Below are positions 1 to 8,930 of a stretch of 64,000 nucleotides of DNA, in pieces. The position numbers and the translations under genes were made by a program. Each line of letters starts with the position of its first letter. The stretch's first letter is position 1. Source of the DNA: Corynebacterium diphtheriae (GTDB lineage: Bacteria > Actinomycetota > Actinomycetes > Mycobacteriales > Mycobacteriaceae); the NCBI RefSeq assembly GCF_001457455.1, contig NZ_LN831026.1, positions 1,736,001 through 1,800,000 of the forward strand, in the 5' to 3' direction. Below the pieces are notes generated by a model. It was not told the origin of the DNA, did not search any database, and saw only the letters and a program-made list of their open reading frames with translations.

Positions 1-585
1 CAAAGCGTCGTGAAGCGGACGCAAATAGGGGTCGATTTTCTCATTAAGCGTGCCAGGCAAAAATCCCAGCTTTTCGCCGGCTTCAACCGCAGGTCGCGTC
101 AAAATAATGCGGTTGACTTGTTTAGCCTGCAAAGCTTGCACGGCCTTAGCCATCGCCAAATAGGTTTTTCCAGAACCGGCAGGACCTAAACCAAACACAA
201 TGGTGTTGTGGTCGATAGCATCAACGTAGTCTTTCTGACCAAGGGTTTTGGCGCGAATGACTTTACCGCGACGTGCCACGATGTCACTTGCCAGCACAGC
301 ACTTACAGAATGCGGGGTGTCTTCTGCGACGATTGCTACTGCATTTTTCACGGCATCTGGGCTAATCGCATGCCCGCGTTTTGCCATGGATTGCAATTCT
401 TGTAGCACGCGAATGCCACGAGAAACTTCAAAATCGCGCCCGCTGAGCGTCGCACGGGTACCGCGCACAAAAATGGTGCAATCGAGTAGGTTTTCCAGCA
501 CTTTGAGGTTTTGATCATTGATCCCCAAAATTGCTTGAGAGTATTGCTCGTCCAGTTCAATGGCGCGAGTTATAAAGTCAGCCAA
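1..585 (-). CDS. phoH: PhoH-family ATPase, C-terminus cut by window edge
   Basis: Reading the minus strand from 585 gives an open frame that runs off the window. It has an N-terminal domain with an [11 protein letters not shown] motif, then a P-loop ([15 protein letters not shown]) and the PhoH signature [18 protein letters not shown]. PhoH is a cytoplasmic nucleoside-triphosphate hydrolase. Its gene usually sits beside ybeY and era, and it is linked to phosphate stress and RNA metabolism. The only usable start after the in-frame stop at 595-597 is TTG at 585. The gene follows rsmE by 47 bases and is probably its operon partner. The identity is clear; the TTG start is less certain. Confidence 0.9.
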   Translation of the reverse strand, partial: MADFITRAIELDEQYSQAILGINDQNLKVLENLLDCTIFVRGTRATLSGRDFEVSRGIRVLQELQSMAKRGHAISPDAVKNAVAIVAEDTPHSVSAVLASDIVARRGKVIRAKTLGQKDYVDAIDHNTIVFGLGPAGSGKTYLAMAKAVQALQAKQVNRIILTRPAVEAGEKLGFLPGTLNEKIDPYLRPLHDAL

Positions 586-632
586 CGTTTCGGTTCAACC
601 TATCTGAGAGAAAATGTTCGTTGTTTGCCACA

Positions 633-1391
633 CTACCAGCGAGAAGTCTGTACTCCGAGAGCAGCCAGCGCCACGATTCCCGCTGATGCAGTCCGCAGTA
701 CCTCGGGGCCGAGCTTTACGGCGCGGGCACCAGCTTTACGGAATGCTTCTGCTTCGTCGGGGCTCACTCCACCTTCGGGGCCAATGATTAAGGCAATTGA
801 CTTTGCGGTGCTGACATCAACCGTAGCGAACGGCACTGCGGCGTCCTCGTGAAGCACCAGCACAACGTCGAATTGCTCGAGTTGTTCTGCGATCTGAGCG
901 GTGGTCATTGGCTCGGCAATCTCGGGGATTCGAGTGCGTCGCGACTGCTTCGCAGCGGCGATTGCTGCTTGCTGCCATTTGAGCACGCCCTTGGATCGTT
1001 TGGCGCCGACCCACTTGGCTACGCATCGATGCGCTTCCCACGGAACGATCGCATCGGCGCCACCTTGGGTAAGCAGATCAACGGCCAATTCTGAGCGTTC
1101 CGATTTCGGAATCGCTTGGAAAACAGTCACCGTAGGTGTGGGGGTGGCTTCTTCATTGCATTCGAAAACTTGAAGATTTAGCGTACTTTTCCCGCTTGTC
1201 GACGCCACTGTCGCTGTTGCCCAACCACCTCGGCCGTCGATCAGTTTGATCTGCTCGCCTGCTGTCATCCGTTTAACGCTGACCGCGTGGCGTCCTTCTG
1301 CCCCATCGAGGACAACATTTCCGGTAGGAATCTCACTGTGCTTACCGGCGACGAGGTCTTCGAGGTTATAGATAAAAACTGGAAGCGACAT
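633..1391 (-). CDS. rsmE: 16S rRNA (uracil1498-N3)-methyltransferase RsmE
   Basis: The product is 252 residues, the usual RsmE length. RsmE methylates N3 of U1498 in 16S rRNA in the 30S subunit, using S-adenosylmethionine. The C-terminal SPOUT knot is visible as LIIGPEGGVSPDEAEAF and LGPEVLRTASAGIVAL, and the N-terminal part (MSLPVFIYNL) is PUA-like. The ATG at 1391 is chosen because it lies one base after the dnaJ2 stop codon, indicating translational coupling. A longer in-frame extension would lie inside dnaJ2. Confidence 0.93.
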   Translation of the reverse strand: MSLPVFIYNLEDLVAGKHSEIPTGNVVLDGAEGRHAVSVKRMTAGEQIKLIDGRGGWATATVASTSGKSTLNLQVFECNEEATPTPTVTVFQAIPKSERSELAVDLLTQGGADAIVPWEAHRCVAKWVGAKRSKGVLKWQQAAIAAAKQSRRTRIPEIAEPMTTAQIAEQLEQFDVVLVLHEDAAVPFATVDVSTAKSIALIIGPEGGVSPDEAEAFRKAGARAVKLGPEVLRTASAGIVALAALGVQTSRW

Positions 1392-1392
1392 G

Positions 1393-2520
1393 TTAGCGAC
1401 GGAACCTATTGCGGAGGCGACCGAAGAGGGAATCATCAGAATCGTCAGCAGTCCGGACTGACGATTCATCGCTACGGTGATCCCGAAGCTTATTCAGCAG
1501 CTCCTTGGATTTTTCATCAAGCTGGGTAGGGATGGATACGTCAACGTGAGCAATCATGTTGCCGAATCCTTCGCCACGTAGCTGAGGCATACCCTTGCCT
1601 TCGATAACGATGGTTTCTGCTGGCTGAACACCCGCAGGGATCTCAAAGTCAATGGCATCGCCAGACAACGACTCCACCGAGGTGGTCGCACCCAAGGCAG
1701 CGTCCACCATGGGCACGTGCACACTCATGTGCAGATCGTTGCCCTCACGCTGGAACACGGGGTGCTGCTGCATCATCACTTCGATGTACAAATCTCCTGC
1801 AGGTCCACCACCTGGGCCTACCTCGCCCTGACCAGCCATGCGAATACGCATGCCATCAGCGATACCTGCTGGAACGTTAACAATGAGGTCGCGCTGGGTG
1901 CGCACGCGGCCATCGCCACCGCACTTATCGCATGGATCTGGGATGACTTCACCCGTGCCTCGACAGGTTGGACATGGCGAGGACGTCATCACATTTCCAA
2001 GGAAGGAGCGCTGCATCTGCTGGATTTCACCACTACCGTTACAGGTACTGCACACGTTTGGCTTTGATTTGGATTTCGAGCCAGTGCCCTCACAGCGGTC
2101 ACACAAGATAACTGTATCGATAGTGATGGGTTTCTTCGTGCCTAGGTAGGCTTCCTCTAGTGTCAGGGTGGTGCGCAGGAGGGCATCACTGCCTGGCTGA
2201 ACACGCGATCGTGGGCCTCGGCTGCCGCCACCGCCGCCAAAGAATGCTTCAAAGATGTCGCCGAGTCCGCCACCTGCACCATAGCCAGCATCGCCGCCAC
2301 CTTGGGCCATCGGATCGCCACCCATGTCGACGATACGGCGCTTTTCGGCGTCGAGAAGCACCTCTTGGGCAATGGAGATTTCGCTAAATTTTTCAGCGGC
2401 TTCTTCCGTATCGTTCACATCTGGGTGATACTTACGGGCCAATTTACGGTAGGCCTTTTTAATCTCATTATCAGTGGCGTCACGTTCGACGCCCAAGATT
2501 GCGTAATAATCACGTGCCAC
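1393..2520 (-). CDS. dnaJ2: Chaperone DnaJ (second paralogue)
   Basis: This is a type I Hsp40 of 375 residues. It has a J domain with the HPD triad near residues 32-34, then a Gly-rich linker (about 75-110). Four CxxCxGxG zinc-binding repeats follow ([32 protein letters not shown]; about 140-210), then the C-terminal substrate-binding region. It stimulates the ATPase of DnaK and delivers unfolded clients. Actinobacteria often carry this copy downstream of hrcA, separate from the dnaK-grpE-dnaJ1 cluster. The hrcA neighbour and the downstream rsmE-phoH fit that arrangement. Confidence 0.94.
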   Translation of the reverse strand: MARDYYAILGVERDATDNEIKKAYRKLARKYHPDVNDTEEAAEKFSEISIAQEVLLDAEKRRIVDMGGDPMAQGGGDAGYGAGGGLGDIFEAFFGGGGGSRGPRSRVQPGSDALLRTTLTLEEAYLGTKKPITIDTVILCDRCEGTGSKSKSKPNVCSTCNGSGEIQQMQRSFLGNVMTSSPCPTCRGTGEVIPDPCDKCGGDGRVRTQRDLIVNVPAGIADGMRIRMAGQGEVGPGGGPAGDLYIEVMMQQHPVFQREGNDLHMSVHVPMVDAALGATTSVESLSGDAIDFEIPAGVQPAETIVIEGKGMPQLRGEGFGNMIAHVDVSIPTQLDEKSKELLNKLRDHRSDESSVRTADDSDDSLFGRLRNRFRR

Positions 2521-2593
2521 GGTGCGAAAAACTTCCCTCTCAATTGATCAGTGAAACAAACAATGTTATCGAGATTACGAGCAAAGACCTAAC

Positions 2594-3631
2594 TTAGCCC
2601 CCGCTGAGCACTCGACTGACATAGTGTGCAACGGCGTAGACCTTGGACATTGTTCCCGAATAGTCCATAAAAGTGGGACCTACTACCCCTAGTCCACCGA
2701 GGGTTGCACCTTGTGCACCATAGCCGGTGGTGACAACCGAGGTGCCACGGAGCTGTTCGTCTTCGTTTTCTTCGCCAATGAGCACGCTCACATGCCCAAG
2801 GTCGCGCACGTTGGTAAGCAGTTTGAGCACCACGACTTGTTCTTCGAGCGCCTCCAACATGGCCGGAAGTGAGGACGGCATTTCTCGAGCAATGTGGGTG
2901 AGGTTGCTAGCCCCTGCCAATATGAGGCGATCATTGGGTTGTTCCACCAATGTTTCAATTAACACTGTGGCACAGCGCAGGATCATCGGCTGAATATCGG
3001 GATCGACCAGAATCTCCCCTGCTGCTAGCTCGGCAAGAGACGCTGAGGCGTCGCTGAGGGTTTTGTTGTCCAGTGCGCGGTTGAGAACATCGCGCATTTT
3101 TGCCACATGCTCCGGTTCGCAGATCTGGTCTACTTCTACGTTGCGTTGCTCTACCCTACCGTTATCGGTAATAAGCACGAGTAGAAGTCGAACTGGGCTC
3201 AGCAGTACGACCTCGCAGTGTTTTACGCGAGAAACGTTGAGGTTTGGTAACTGAATGACCGCTGCCTGGCGGGTGAGCTGACTCAACAACTGCACAGATC
3301 GTTTGAGTACGTCCTCAAGATCAACGCCTCGTTCCAGAAACCCCAAAATAGCCCGGCGCTCCGCAACGGAAAGCGGCTTGATGTCGTTGATGGAATCAAC
3401 AAAGGTGCGATAAGCCTTTTCGGTGGGGATTCGCCCTGAACTTGCATGTTGCTGAACGATGTAGCCTTCTGATTCCAGCATGGCCATATCGTTGCGGATT
3501 GTCGCCGAGCTGACCTTGAGGTTGTGGCGTTCCAGCAGTGCTTTTGATCCCACAGGTTCTTGGGATGCGATGTAGTCGGCAACGATCGCACGCAGCACTT
3601 CTTGCCTACGCTGATCGGTAGCTCCAGCCAT
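2594..3631 (-). CDS. hrcA: Heat-inducible transcription repressor HrcA
   Basis: The product is 345 residues with an N-terminal winged helix ([33 protein letters not shown]) and the HrcA GAF-like domain. HrcA represses groE-type heat-shock genes by binding CIRCE elements and needs GroEL to fold. I see no CIRCE inverted repeat upstream of this operon, so its targets are probably elsewhere. The gene lies 39 bases after hemW and 73 bases before dnaJ2 on the same strand, so cotranscription is likely. Confidence 0.95.
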   Translation of the reverse strand: MAGATDQRRQEVLRAIVADYIASQEPVGSKALLERHNLKVSSATIRNDMAMLESEGYIVQQHASSGRIPTEKAYRTFVDSINDIKPLSVAERRAILGFLERGVDLEDVLKRSVQLLSQLTRQAAVIQLPNLNVSRVKHCEVVLLSPVRLLLVLITDNGRVEQRNVEVDQICEPEHVAKMRDVLNRALDNKTLSDASASLAELAAGEILVDPDIQPMILRCATVLIETLVEQPNDRLILAGASNLTHIAREMPSSLPAMLEALEEQVVVLKLLTNVRDLGHVSVLIGEENEDEQLRGTSVVTTGYGAQGATLGGLGVVGPTFMDYSGTMSKVYAVAHYVSRVLSGG

Positions 3632-3670
3632 TGTCTCCCCTAAGGTCTCTGACGATTTACCCTATTTACC

Positions 3671-4804
3671 TTAGTAGGCGACCAAAATATCGGCGATGAT
3701 CCCATCGATCAACAGGCGACCTTGCAGTGTGGAAGCAACGCGACCATCATAGATATGCAGGAGTTTTAAGCTCACGTACTTATCGATTACTGCGCGTTCT
3801 GCTTCTGTGAAACGGGTGAGTTCAAGTCCGTGGCGCAGGCGTAGCCCGAGCATGACTGATTCCTCATGCCGCTCAGTGTTATTCAGTAGCTCTTCTTCTT
3901 TAATTGGCAGCTGCCCTTGAGCAAGATGTTGTGCATACGTACTGGGGTGCTTCACGTTAAAGAAGCGTCGTGACGCTATGTGTGAGTGCGCGCCTGGGCC
4001 TGCACCCCACCAATCGCCGTCGAGCCAATAGCCGAGGTTGTGCTGGCATTCGCCTCCTAGCTTTGCCCAGTTGGATACCTCGTACCAGTCAAAACCGTGG
4101 GCACGCAGCGCGGTATCGATAAGCCCATAGCGATCGGCGTACACATCCTCATTCGGAAGAGGCAGCTGGCCTTTACGTACCTTTCGTGCCATGGCGGTGC
4201 CGTCTTCCACGATGAGTGAATATGCACTGATGTGATCGACACCGGTCTCTAATGCGCGATCCAAGGTAAGACGAACGTCGTCGTCAGTCTCGGTGGGCGT
4301 GCCGTAGATCATGTCGAGGTTTACGTGCAGGAACCCAGCGTTCATGGCTTCGCGGGCGGCGTCGAAGGCACGTCCTGGGGTGTGTTTTCGTTCCAATACG
4401 CGCAGCACGCTTGACGACGCCGACTGCATTCCCAAAGAAATGCGATTGTAACCGGCATCGAGCAGCGCCGAGAAGAACTCTGGGGAGGTTGTCTCTGGAT
4501 TCGATTCAGTGGTGACTTCTGCGCCTGGTGCAATCCCGATGGTGTTACGCACAGCGCTGAGAACACGTGTTAGGCCACGAGCACCGAGCATCGATGGTGT
4601 GCCGCCGCCGATAAACACGGTGGTTGCAGGGCGTGTGGTTCCCGAGGCTGCGGCTAGCTCAAGTTCTTTTTCAAGCGCATCAAGGTAGCTTTCGGGAGAT
4701 GCTGTTCCGCCGAGTTCACCAGGGGTGTAGGTATTAAAGTCGCAGTATCCGCAGCGTGAGGAACAAAACGGGACGTGGACATAAACTCCAAAACTATCCG
4801 ACAT
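3671..4804 (-). CDS. hemW: Radical SAM heme chaperone HemW
   Basis: This is a 377-residue radical SAM protein with the cluster motif CSSRCGYC (Cys14, Cys18, Cys21) and a GGGTPS SAM-binding segment. HemW is related to coproporphyrinogen dehydrogenase HemN but acts as a heme-binding chaperone. The absence of the extra HemN cysteine after the third ligand (CDFNTY), the length and the hrcA-dnaJ neighbourhood all favour HemW. The ATG at 4804 overlaps the end of the upstream gene by 11 bases and is preceded by AGGAAAAT. Actinobacterial members were long annotated as hemN. Confidence 0.9.
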   Translation of the reverse strand: MSDSFGVYVHVPFCSSRCGYCDFNTYTPGELGGTASPESYLDALEKELELAAASGTTRPATTVFIGGGTPSMLGARGLTRVLSAVRNTIGIAPGAEVTTESNPETTSPEFFSALLDAGYNRISLGMQSASSSVLRVLERKHTPGRAFDAAREAMNAGFLHVNLDMIYGTPTETDDDVRLTLDRALETGVDHISAYSLIVEDGTAMARKVRKGQLPLPNEDVYADRYGLIDTALRAHGFDWYEVSNWAKLGGECQHNLGYWLDGDWWGAGPGAHSHIASRRFFNVKHPSTYAQHLAQGQLPIKEEELLNNTERHEESVMLGLRLRHGLELTRFTEAERAVIDKYVSLKLLHIYDGRVASTLQGRLLIDGIIADILVAY

Positions 4805-5465
4805 ATTTTCCTGAATCTTGGCGTTTAGCTGCTACTTTTGCCACGATTGCGTCGATCCGTGCGCGTTCGTTAAGAAAGCGCGGCGGGTGCGCACCGCGCA
4901 TGGTGCGGGTAAAACCTGGGTGTTCTACGGCAACGACGTCGAGCCACGCTTGCGCAGCCGACAACACGATTTCCCCGACGCGGGCATAAAGCAGTGCAAC
5001 GTTGACCGAGTTGAGGTCGCGGGCTGCTCGTTCGGTTTGTTGCAGTTCCCATTGCACGGCGTTATCAAGTACCGAGCACACCAGATCTGTGCGTGCTTCC
5101 AAGGCGAGTGAGAGTTCGCGAACGATCACTGGCGAGTTGCGGATGGGAAAGCGATCACGCAGGGAATCCGCAGTGACGACCACTGGCCGTATTACATCTT
5201 CTACTACTGGGTCGGAAATTCCTACTGTTCCTGATGCCAAACCTGAGGTGAGTGCTTGGCGAATTCCCACTAGTTCGTTGATCACTACTCGGGAATCATG
5301 ACGGGCCTCGGCGATGATGTCTTTGAGCTCAGCTACGCAGTCTTCTACGAGTTCCGCATCCCAGTCGGCGATGGCTTCCCCGAGGTTTTCTATGTAGGTT
5401 GCTACTTCGTCGCCAATGTTGAAGATTTCTTGGGTCAGCTCACGGTGGCGATGAATAACCTGCAT
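4794..5465 (-). CDS. Unknown 223-residue helical protein
   Basis: I do not recognise a named family. The sequence is acidic and mostly helical, with no signal peptide, no membrane segment and no Cys cluster. Heptad-like stretches occur near the N-terminus (ENLGEAIADWDAELVEDCVAELKDIIAEA) and around residues 130-190, suggesting a helical bundle. The 11-base overlap with hemW argues that it is a real gene translated together with it and that it may be the first gene of the hemW-hrcA-dnaJ2 operon. No function can be assigned from the sequence. Confidence 0.75.
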   Translation of the reverse strand: MQVIHRHRELTQEIFNIGDEVATYIENLGEAIADWDAELVEDCVAELKDIIAEARHDSRVVINELVGIRQALTSGLASGTVGISDPVVEDVIRPVVVTADSLRDRFPIRNSPVIVRELSLALEARTDLVCSVLDNAVQWELQQTERAARDLNSVNVALLYARVGEIVLSAAQAWLDVVAVEHPGFTRTMRGAHPPRFLNERARIDAIVAKVAAKRQDSGKYVG

Positions 5466-5521
5466 TCACTGACCCCTTTTCCCAGATGTGACGAAACTAT
5501 GCACTACTACCAATGACGTGA

Positions 5522-5581
5522 GGGCATCACCGGCTACGAACCTGAACTGTAAACCAGTTGGTGCGTGTTTCGGTGATGCCC
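5522..5581. repeat. 11-bp inverted repeat with inner stem
   Basis: GGGCATCACCG at 5522-5532 pairs perfectly with CGGTGATGCCC at 5571-5581. The 38-base loop contains a second stem, AACTG/CAGTT. It lies just downstream of the surface-protein gene and upstream of the 223-residue gene, both on the minus strand. It may end transcription of the surface-protein gene, but there is no T-run, so a plain intrinsic terminator is doubtful. A structured leader is the alternative. Confidence 0.6.
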
Positions 5582-5603
5582 CGCCGTGAGTTGAAAAGGT
5601 TTC

Positions 5604-8600
5604 TTAGTCGCGCATGCGCTTCATGCCCAAAATCCAGAATCCGGCTCCGATAAAAAGCATGGCCAATGCCATCAGCCACTCTGCTGCGCTTAGACCAGTG
5701 TTGGCGAGCAGACCCGACTTGGACTTGTCCGCCTTCTTCTTATCTTTCTCGTTCTTCTTGTTTGTAGAGTCAGCTTTCTTCTTGGATGCCGACCCCGATG
5801 CCTTAGACACTGGAGCTCCGCTGAGTGGAGTAGCAGCCTTTAGAGGCTTATCGACGCTTCCCTCAGTGGCGTTGTTCGAGTCAACATCGAAGGTAATCGT
5901 GGTCCAATCTGTCGCATCCTTGTCATTGACTGCACGCATTTGGATCTTGTACGTACCAGCCTTGGTAAAGATCCAATCAAGGTGCGAATGGAATGGCCCA
6001 TCGTTGTGGATGCGAGCAGGACCCGTGGAGTCTGCGATTCGCTCGGCAGCAGTTCCTAGGTTAGAGAATCGATGCGCATACCACTGTGCACCTTCAGGCT
6101 GACTTTCTGGCTTGATCTCAATGTCCATTCCCTTAGGGAAGGCATGAGCAATCTTGTTGGTGTCAAAGCCAGGCCAGATAGCCGAGTGATCCTCAGATAG
6201 CGGCAAGTGGTAGAAGGTATCACCTTGTTTGCCAATAAATTCCGTATCCTCAGTTAGCTCAACATCTTTACCAAGAGTGCGCTTCCGGTTCGGACCGACA
6301 ACGAGTACCACCTTGCTGGGGTCGTGCACGTGGTGGCCGCTAGCATCGGTGTTGTCCGTCGTGCGCCCCGACTCGTCGCCAATGTAGAAACCAAGTTTGT
6401 CGTTGACAAACGCTGGTCCGAAATCAAGGTGGCCTGTCTCAATACGACGCAGACTTCCCTTTTCGTTATCAGAAGTTTCCTGGCTAGGCGAGGCTGGCTT
6501 AGCAAACAGTGGCTTTTTCGCTGCTGCGCCGTTCTTCTCGTTTTGGTTCTTCTTACTTTTCGCAGCATCACCAACGACGAAAGTAAGAACTTCAGGCTTT
6601 GTCTTCTTACCGCCGTCTTCAGTAACAGTTACTTCGATTTCATAGATACCAGGCTCAGTAAAACCCCACGACATGTGTTTGTGTGTGGAGCCTTCGGCTT
6701 TGAAAGATGCAGGCTTGGAGGAATCGGCGATAACCTTAAGTGGATTAACTTTATTTCCGCCAGTAAACGCCATCCATGCACCGTTTTTCGGCTTAGACTT
6801 AGTTTTAAAATCGAATGTGTAGTTCTTTCCTGTCTTGGCAAAAAGCTCCTCAGTGCTTAAACCAGGCCAAGGGTGTTTGCTCATAAAGCGACCATCTTCG
6901 GGAAGAATATATACTTTTCCCCCTTCATTGCCGAGTAGACCAGTGTCATTCTTGAGAGCAACCAAACGGTCTTCTTTTACAATGAAGCGAACATTCTTCG
7001 GTTCACGCCACGTAGCTTCTCTTGCTGCAATACCGCTTTCGTCCTTAAGCCGCAGCGTTAATTCGTTACCATCTTCACGGGGCGCAATATCCACGTGGCC
7101 ATGAGTAATGTCAATAACAGTTAAGTCTTCGTCTGCGGACTCAGCTTGTGGTCTACCTGTTCCGGCATCCTTAGGATCAGTTAATTCAGGAAGTGAACCG
7201 ACAAGAGAGCCATCATTGGTTCCGCCCAAACCGGCACGTTCAGATTCTTCGGCATCTGGAGTCTTCCCAACATTCTCAACATCTTGAGATGTTGAGGATG
7301 CTTTTTCGGGCCCTAAATCGGCTTTTTTAAACTCAGCAATACCACCTTCAGTATTTGCGATACCATCTTTCAGTTCAGCTACAAATCTAGCTTTTCCACC
7401 AGCAATCGTTCTCGAAGTTGGAATAATATCCAGTGCAAGAACATAATTTTCTTCTCCTTCACAATCATCAACGGAGTGCCGCGTGGTGCGATTACCGGGG
7501 AAACTGATGAAATTTGTCATACACGTAGGTTCTTGGGAAGACATAACATCGTTAATATCTTCGCCGGATTCGACCTCGTAGTACCCACCTTTTACCTGCA
7601 CTACCAATGAATCATCTTCTGGTTGAACAGTTAGATCAGCAGCTTTAAATGTACTGGATTCATCATCTTCGTCCTCGTTTGCGATGAAGTCGTTCAAAGT
7701 AGATGAAACTTTTACCGTATTTCCAGTAGGAGTCTTCTCTTCAGCATCAAAATCAGGTGCTTCATCCTGTTCAAGGCTTCGTGGAAATTCGTCTTCTGAT
7801 CGAGTTGTTGTCTGCACTTGATCATCGGTTTTAAAAGTGATAGGAGCAGATATCCAAGGCTTACTCTTAGCATCCTCGTTTGGTATATAGACGGCTTGGA
7901 AATCGGATTCCTCATCACCGATCATTTCGATCCATTCAGCTTTACCGTTTGTAACCGGAACTTCGGCCAAATAGAAGCCATCGATATAAAACACGGCATG
8001 CCCAGAATCTTCTTTGTTGCCAGTGTCCAATGACAGACGAGTCATATCCTTACTGGCCGTAAATTTATCGCCCTTATATGGTTCTATAGTGAAGGTACCT
8101 TTTGATTCTTCGCCGTAGTCAGCAGCAGCATCAAACGCTTTTTTCACATCACCCAAGCCATCTTTTCGAGGTTCAGTTCCGCCAACTTGCCAGACAAGTT
8201 TTTGTGGCTTGGATTCAATCAAGGTGCCATCTGTAGTACGAGCAGAAGCTCGATAAGTTACTTCGTACTGTCCTGGTTTGGTGTATGTAGTCTGATTGTG
8301 GGTATGGTTCCCCCTTTCTACCCATGTGGCTCGCAAGCCTTTTTCATGCGATGACCAAAAGCGTTCTACTGGATCAGTCGGATCACCGGTGCCACGGAAC
8401 AGTTCCATTTTGCCTGGGCCCTTGAAATCAACAATTTCCATGTTGAAAGCACCATCGCGGAATTTCTCGGTAGGCAAATTAATATCCGCACCAAAGCCTG
8501 CCCAAATAGGAGTGCCCTTACCTCCCGCAGGATTTCCAGCGCCGTAAAGTCGAGTTCCTGGTTCCCCCAAAAACTTCAATCGCTCGTCATTAGGTACGCG

Positions 8601-8855
8601 GTAGACATACTCCCCTAGATCCTTCGCACCTTTACTTACCCAGTTAACTGTCTCCTCAATCGGAAGAACGTCACCGCTCTTTGATTTGAGAGTGAAGTTG
8701 TTTTCTTTCTTATCCCAGAATGCATTAGGTGAATCCACATGTACTTTGGTGCGGACGGTGAGATTGTCATTGGGGCCAGCGAGTGCTGGTACGGGGGCAA
8801 CGAGGGATATGGTTGCGAGCACTGCAAAGGCGCGACGGCGGATGAGGGATGACAC
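5604..8855 (-). CDS. Wall-anchored surface protein with three choice-of-anchor M-type repeats
   Basis: The product is 1083 residues. It starts with a signal peptide (RRR, then a hydrophobic stretch ending VPALA-G). Three related extracellular units follow, at roughly residues 35-230, 570-760 and 805-1010. Each carries an HxH motif before an aromatic/FT..G turn (HTHNQTTY, THKHMSW, FHSHLDW). These resemble the actinobacterial surface-anchored repeat (choice-of-anchor M) family, often found with metal ABC transporters, though no such transporter is adjacent here. A Lys-rich linker precedes the sorting signal LANTG, a hydrophobic helix and the tail KRMRD. LAxTG suits a class E sortase. The start GTG 8855 has AAGGAA four bases upstream. 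A longer frame from TTG at 8921 is rejected because that TTG is part of the -35 box. Ligand and role are unknown. Confidence 0.88.
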   Translation of the reverse strand: MSSLIRRRAFAVLATISLVAPVPALAGPNDNLTVRTKVHVDSPNAFWDKKENNFTLKSKSGDVLPIEETVNWVSKGAKDLGEYVYRVPNDERLKFLGEPGTRLYGAGNPAGGKGTPIWAGFGADINLPTEKFRDGAFNMEIVDFKGPGKMELFRGTGDPTDPVERFWSSHEKGLRATWVERGNHTHNQTTYTKPGQYEVTYRASARTTDGTLIESKPQKLVWQVGGTEPRKDGLGDVKKAFDAAADYGEESKGTFTIEPYKGDKFTASKDMTRLSLDTGNKEDSGHAVFYIDGFYLAEVPVTNGKAEWIEMIGDEESDFQAVYIPNEDAKSKPWISAPITFKTDDQVQTTTRSEDEFPRSLEQDEAPDFDAEEKTPTGNTVKVSSTLNDFIANEDEDDESSTFKAADLTVQPEDDSLVVQVKGGYYEVESGEDINDVMSSQEPTCMTNFISFPGNRTTRHSVDDCEGEENYVLALDIIPTSRTIAGGKARFVAELKDGIANTEGGIAEFKKADLGPEKASSTSQDVENVGKTPDAEESERAGLGGTNDGSLVGSLPELTDPKDAGTGRPQAESADEDLTVIDITHGHVDIAPREDGNELTLRLKDESGIAAREATWREPKNVRFIVKEDRLVALKNDTGLLGNEGGKVYILPEDGRFMSKHPWPGLSTEELFAKTGKNYTFDFKTKSKPKNGAWMAFTGGNKVNPLKVIADSSKPASFKAEGSTHKHMSWGFTEPGIYEIEVTVTEDGGKKTKPEVLTFVVGDAAKSKKNQNEKNGAAAKKPLFAKPASPSQETSDNEKGSLRRIETGHLDFGPAFVNDKLGFYIGDESGRTTDNTDASGHHVHDPSKVVLVVGPNRKRTLGKDVELTEDTEFIGKQGDTFYHLPLSEDHSAIWPGFDTNKIAHAFPKGMDIEIKPESQPEGAQWYAHRFSNLGTAAERIADSTGPARIHNDGPFHSHLDWIFTKAGTYKIQMRAVNDKDATDWTTITFDVDSNNATEGSVDKPLKAATPLSGAPVSKASGSASKKKADSTNKKNEKDKKKADKSKSGLLANTGLSAAEWLMALAMLFIGAGFWILGMKRMRD

Positions 8856-8881
8856 CGGATTCCTTATTGATTTAGATGTGT

Positions 8882-8921
8882 AATTTGTACACAAATTTAC
8901 TCTATTGGAATCCGATGTCAA
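8882..8921 (-). promoter_or_regulatory. Promoter with overlapping palindromic operator for the surface protein
   Basis: On the minus strand, TTGACA (8921-8916) is followed after 16 bases by TAAATT (8899-8894). A perfect inverted repeat, AATTTGT-AC-ACAAATT, covers 8882-8897, directly over the -10 and the expected start of transcription, as expected for a repressor site. It does not match the DtxR, LexA or GlxR consensus I know; the regulator is unidentified. Confidence 0.65.
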
Positions 8922-8930
8922 TTAGCGGGG

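Noticed and set aside
2521..2593. CIRCE site near hrcA
   Set aside because: No TTAGCACTC-n9-GAGTGCTAA repeat is present in the gap or upstream of hrcA; the similar GAGCACTC near 2613 has no partner.
3671..4804. Coproporphyrinogen dehydrogenase HemN
   Set aside because: The radical SAM motif lacks the extra HemN cysteine and the hrcA-linked short form is HemW.
8856..8921. Longer N-terminus of the surface protein from TTG 8921
   Set aside because: That TTG is the first three bases of a TTGACA -35 box, and a GTG with a good ribosome site at 8855 begins a proper signal peptide.
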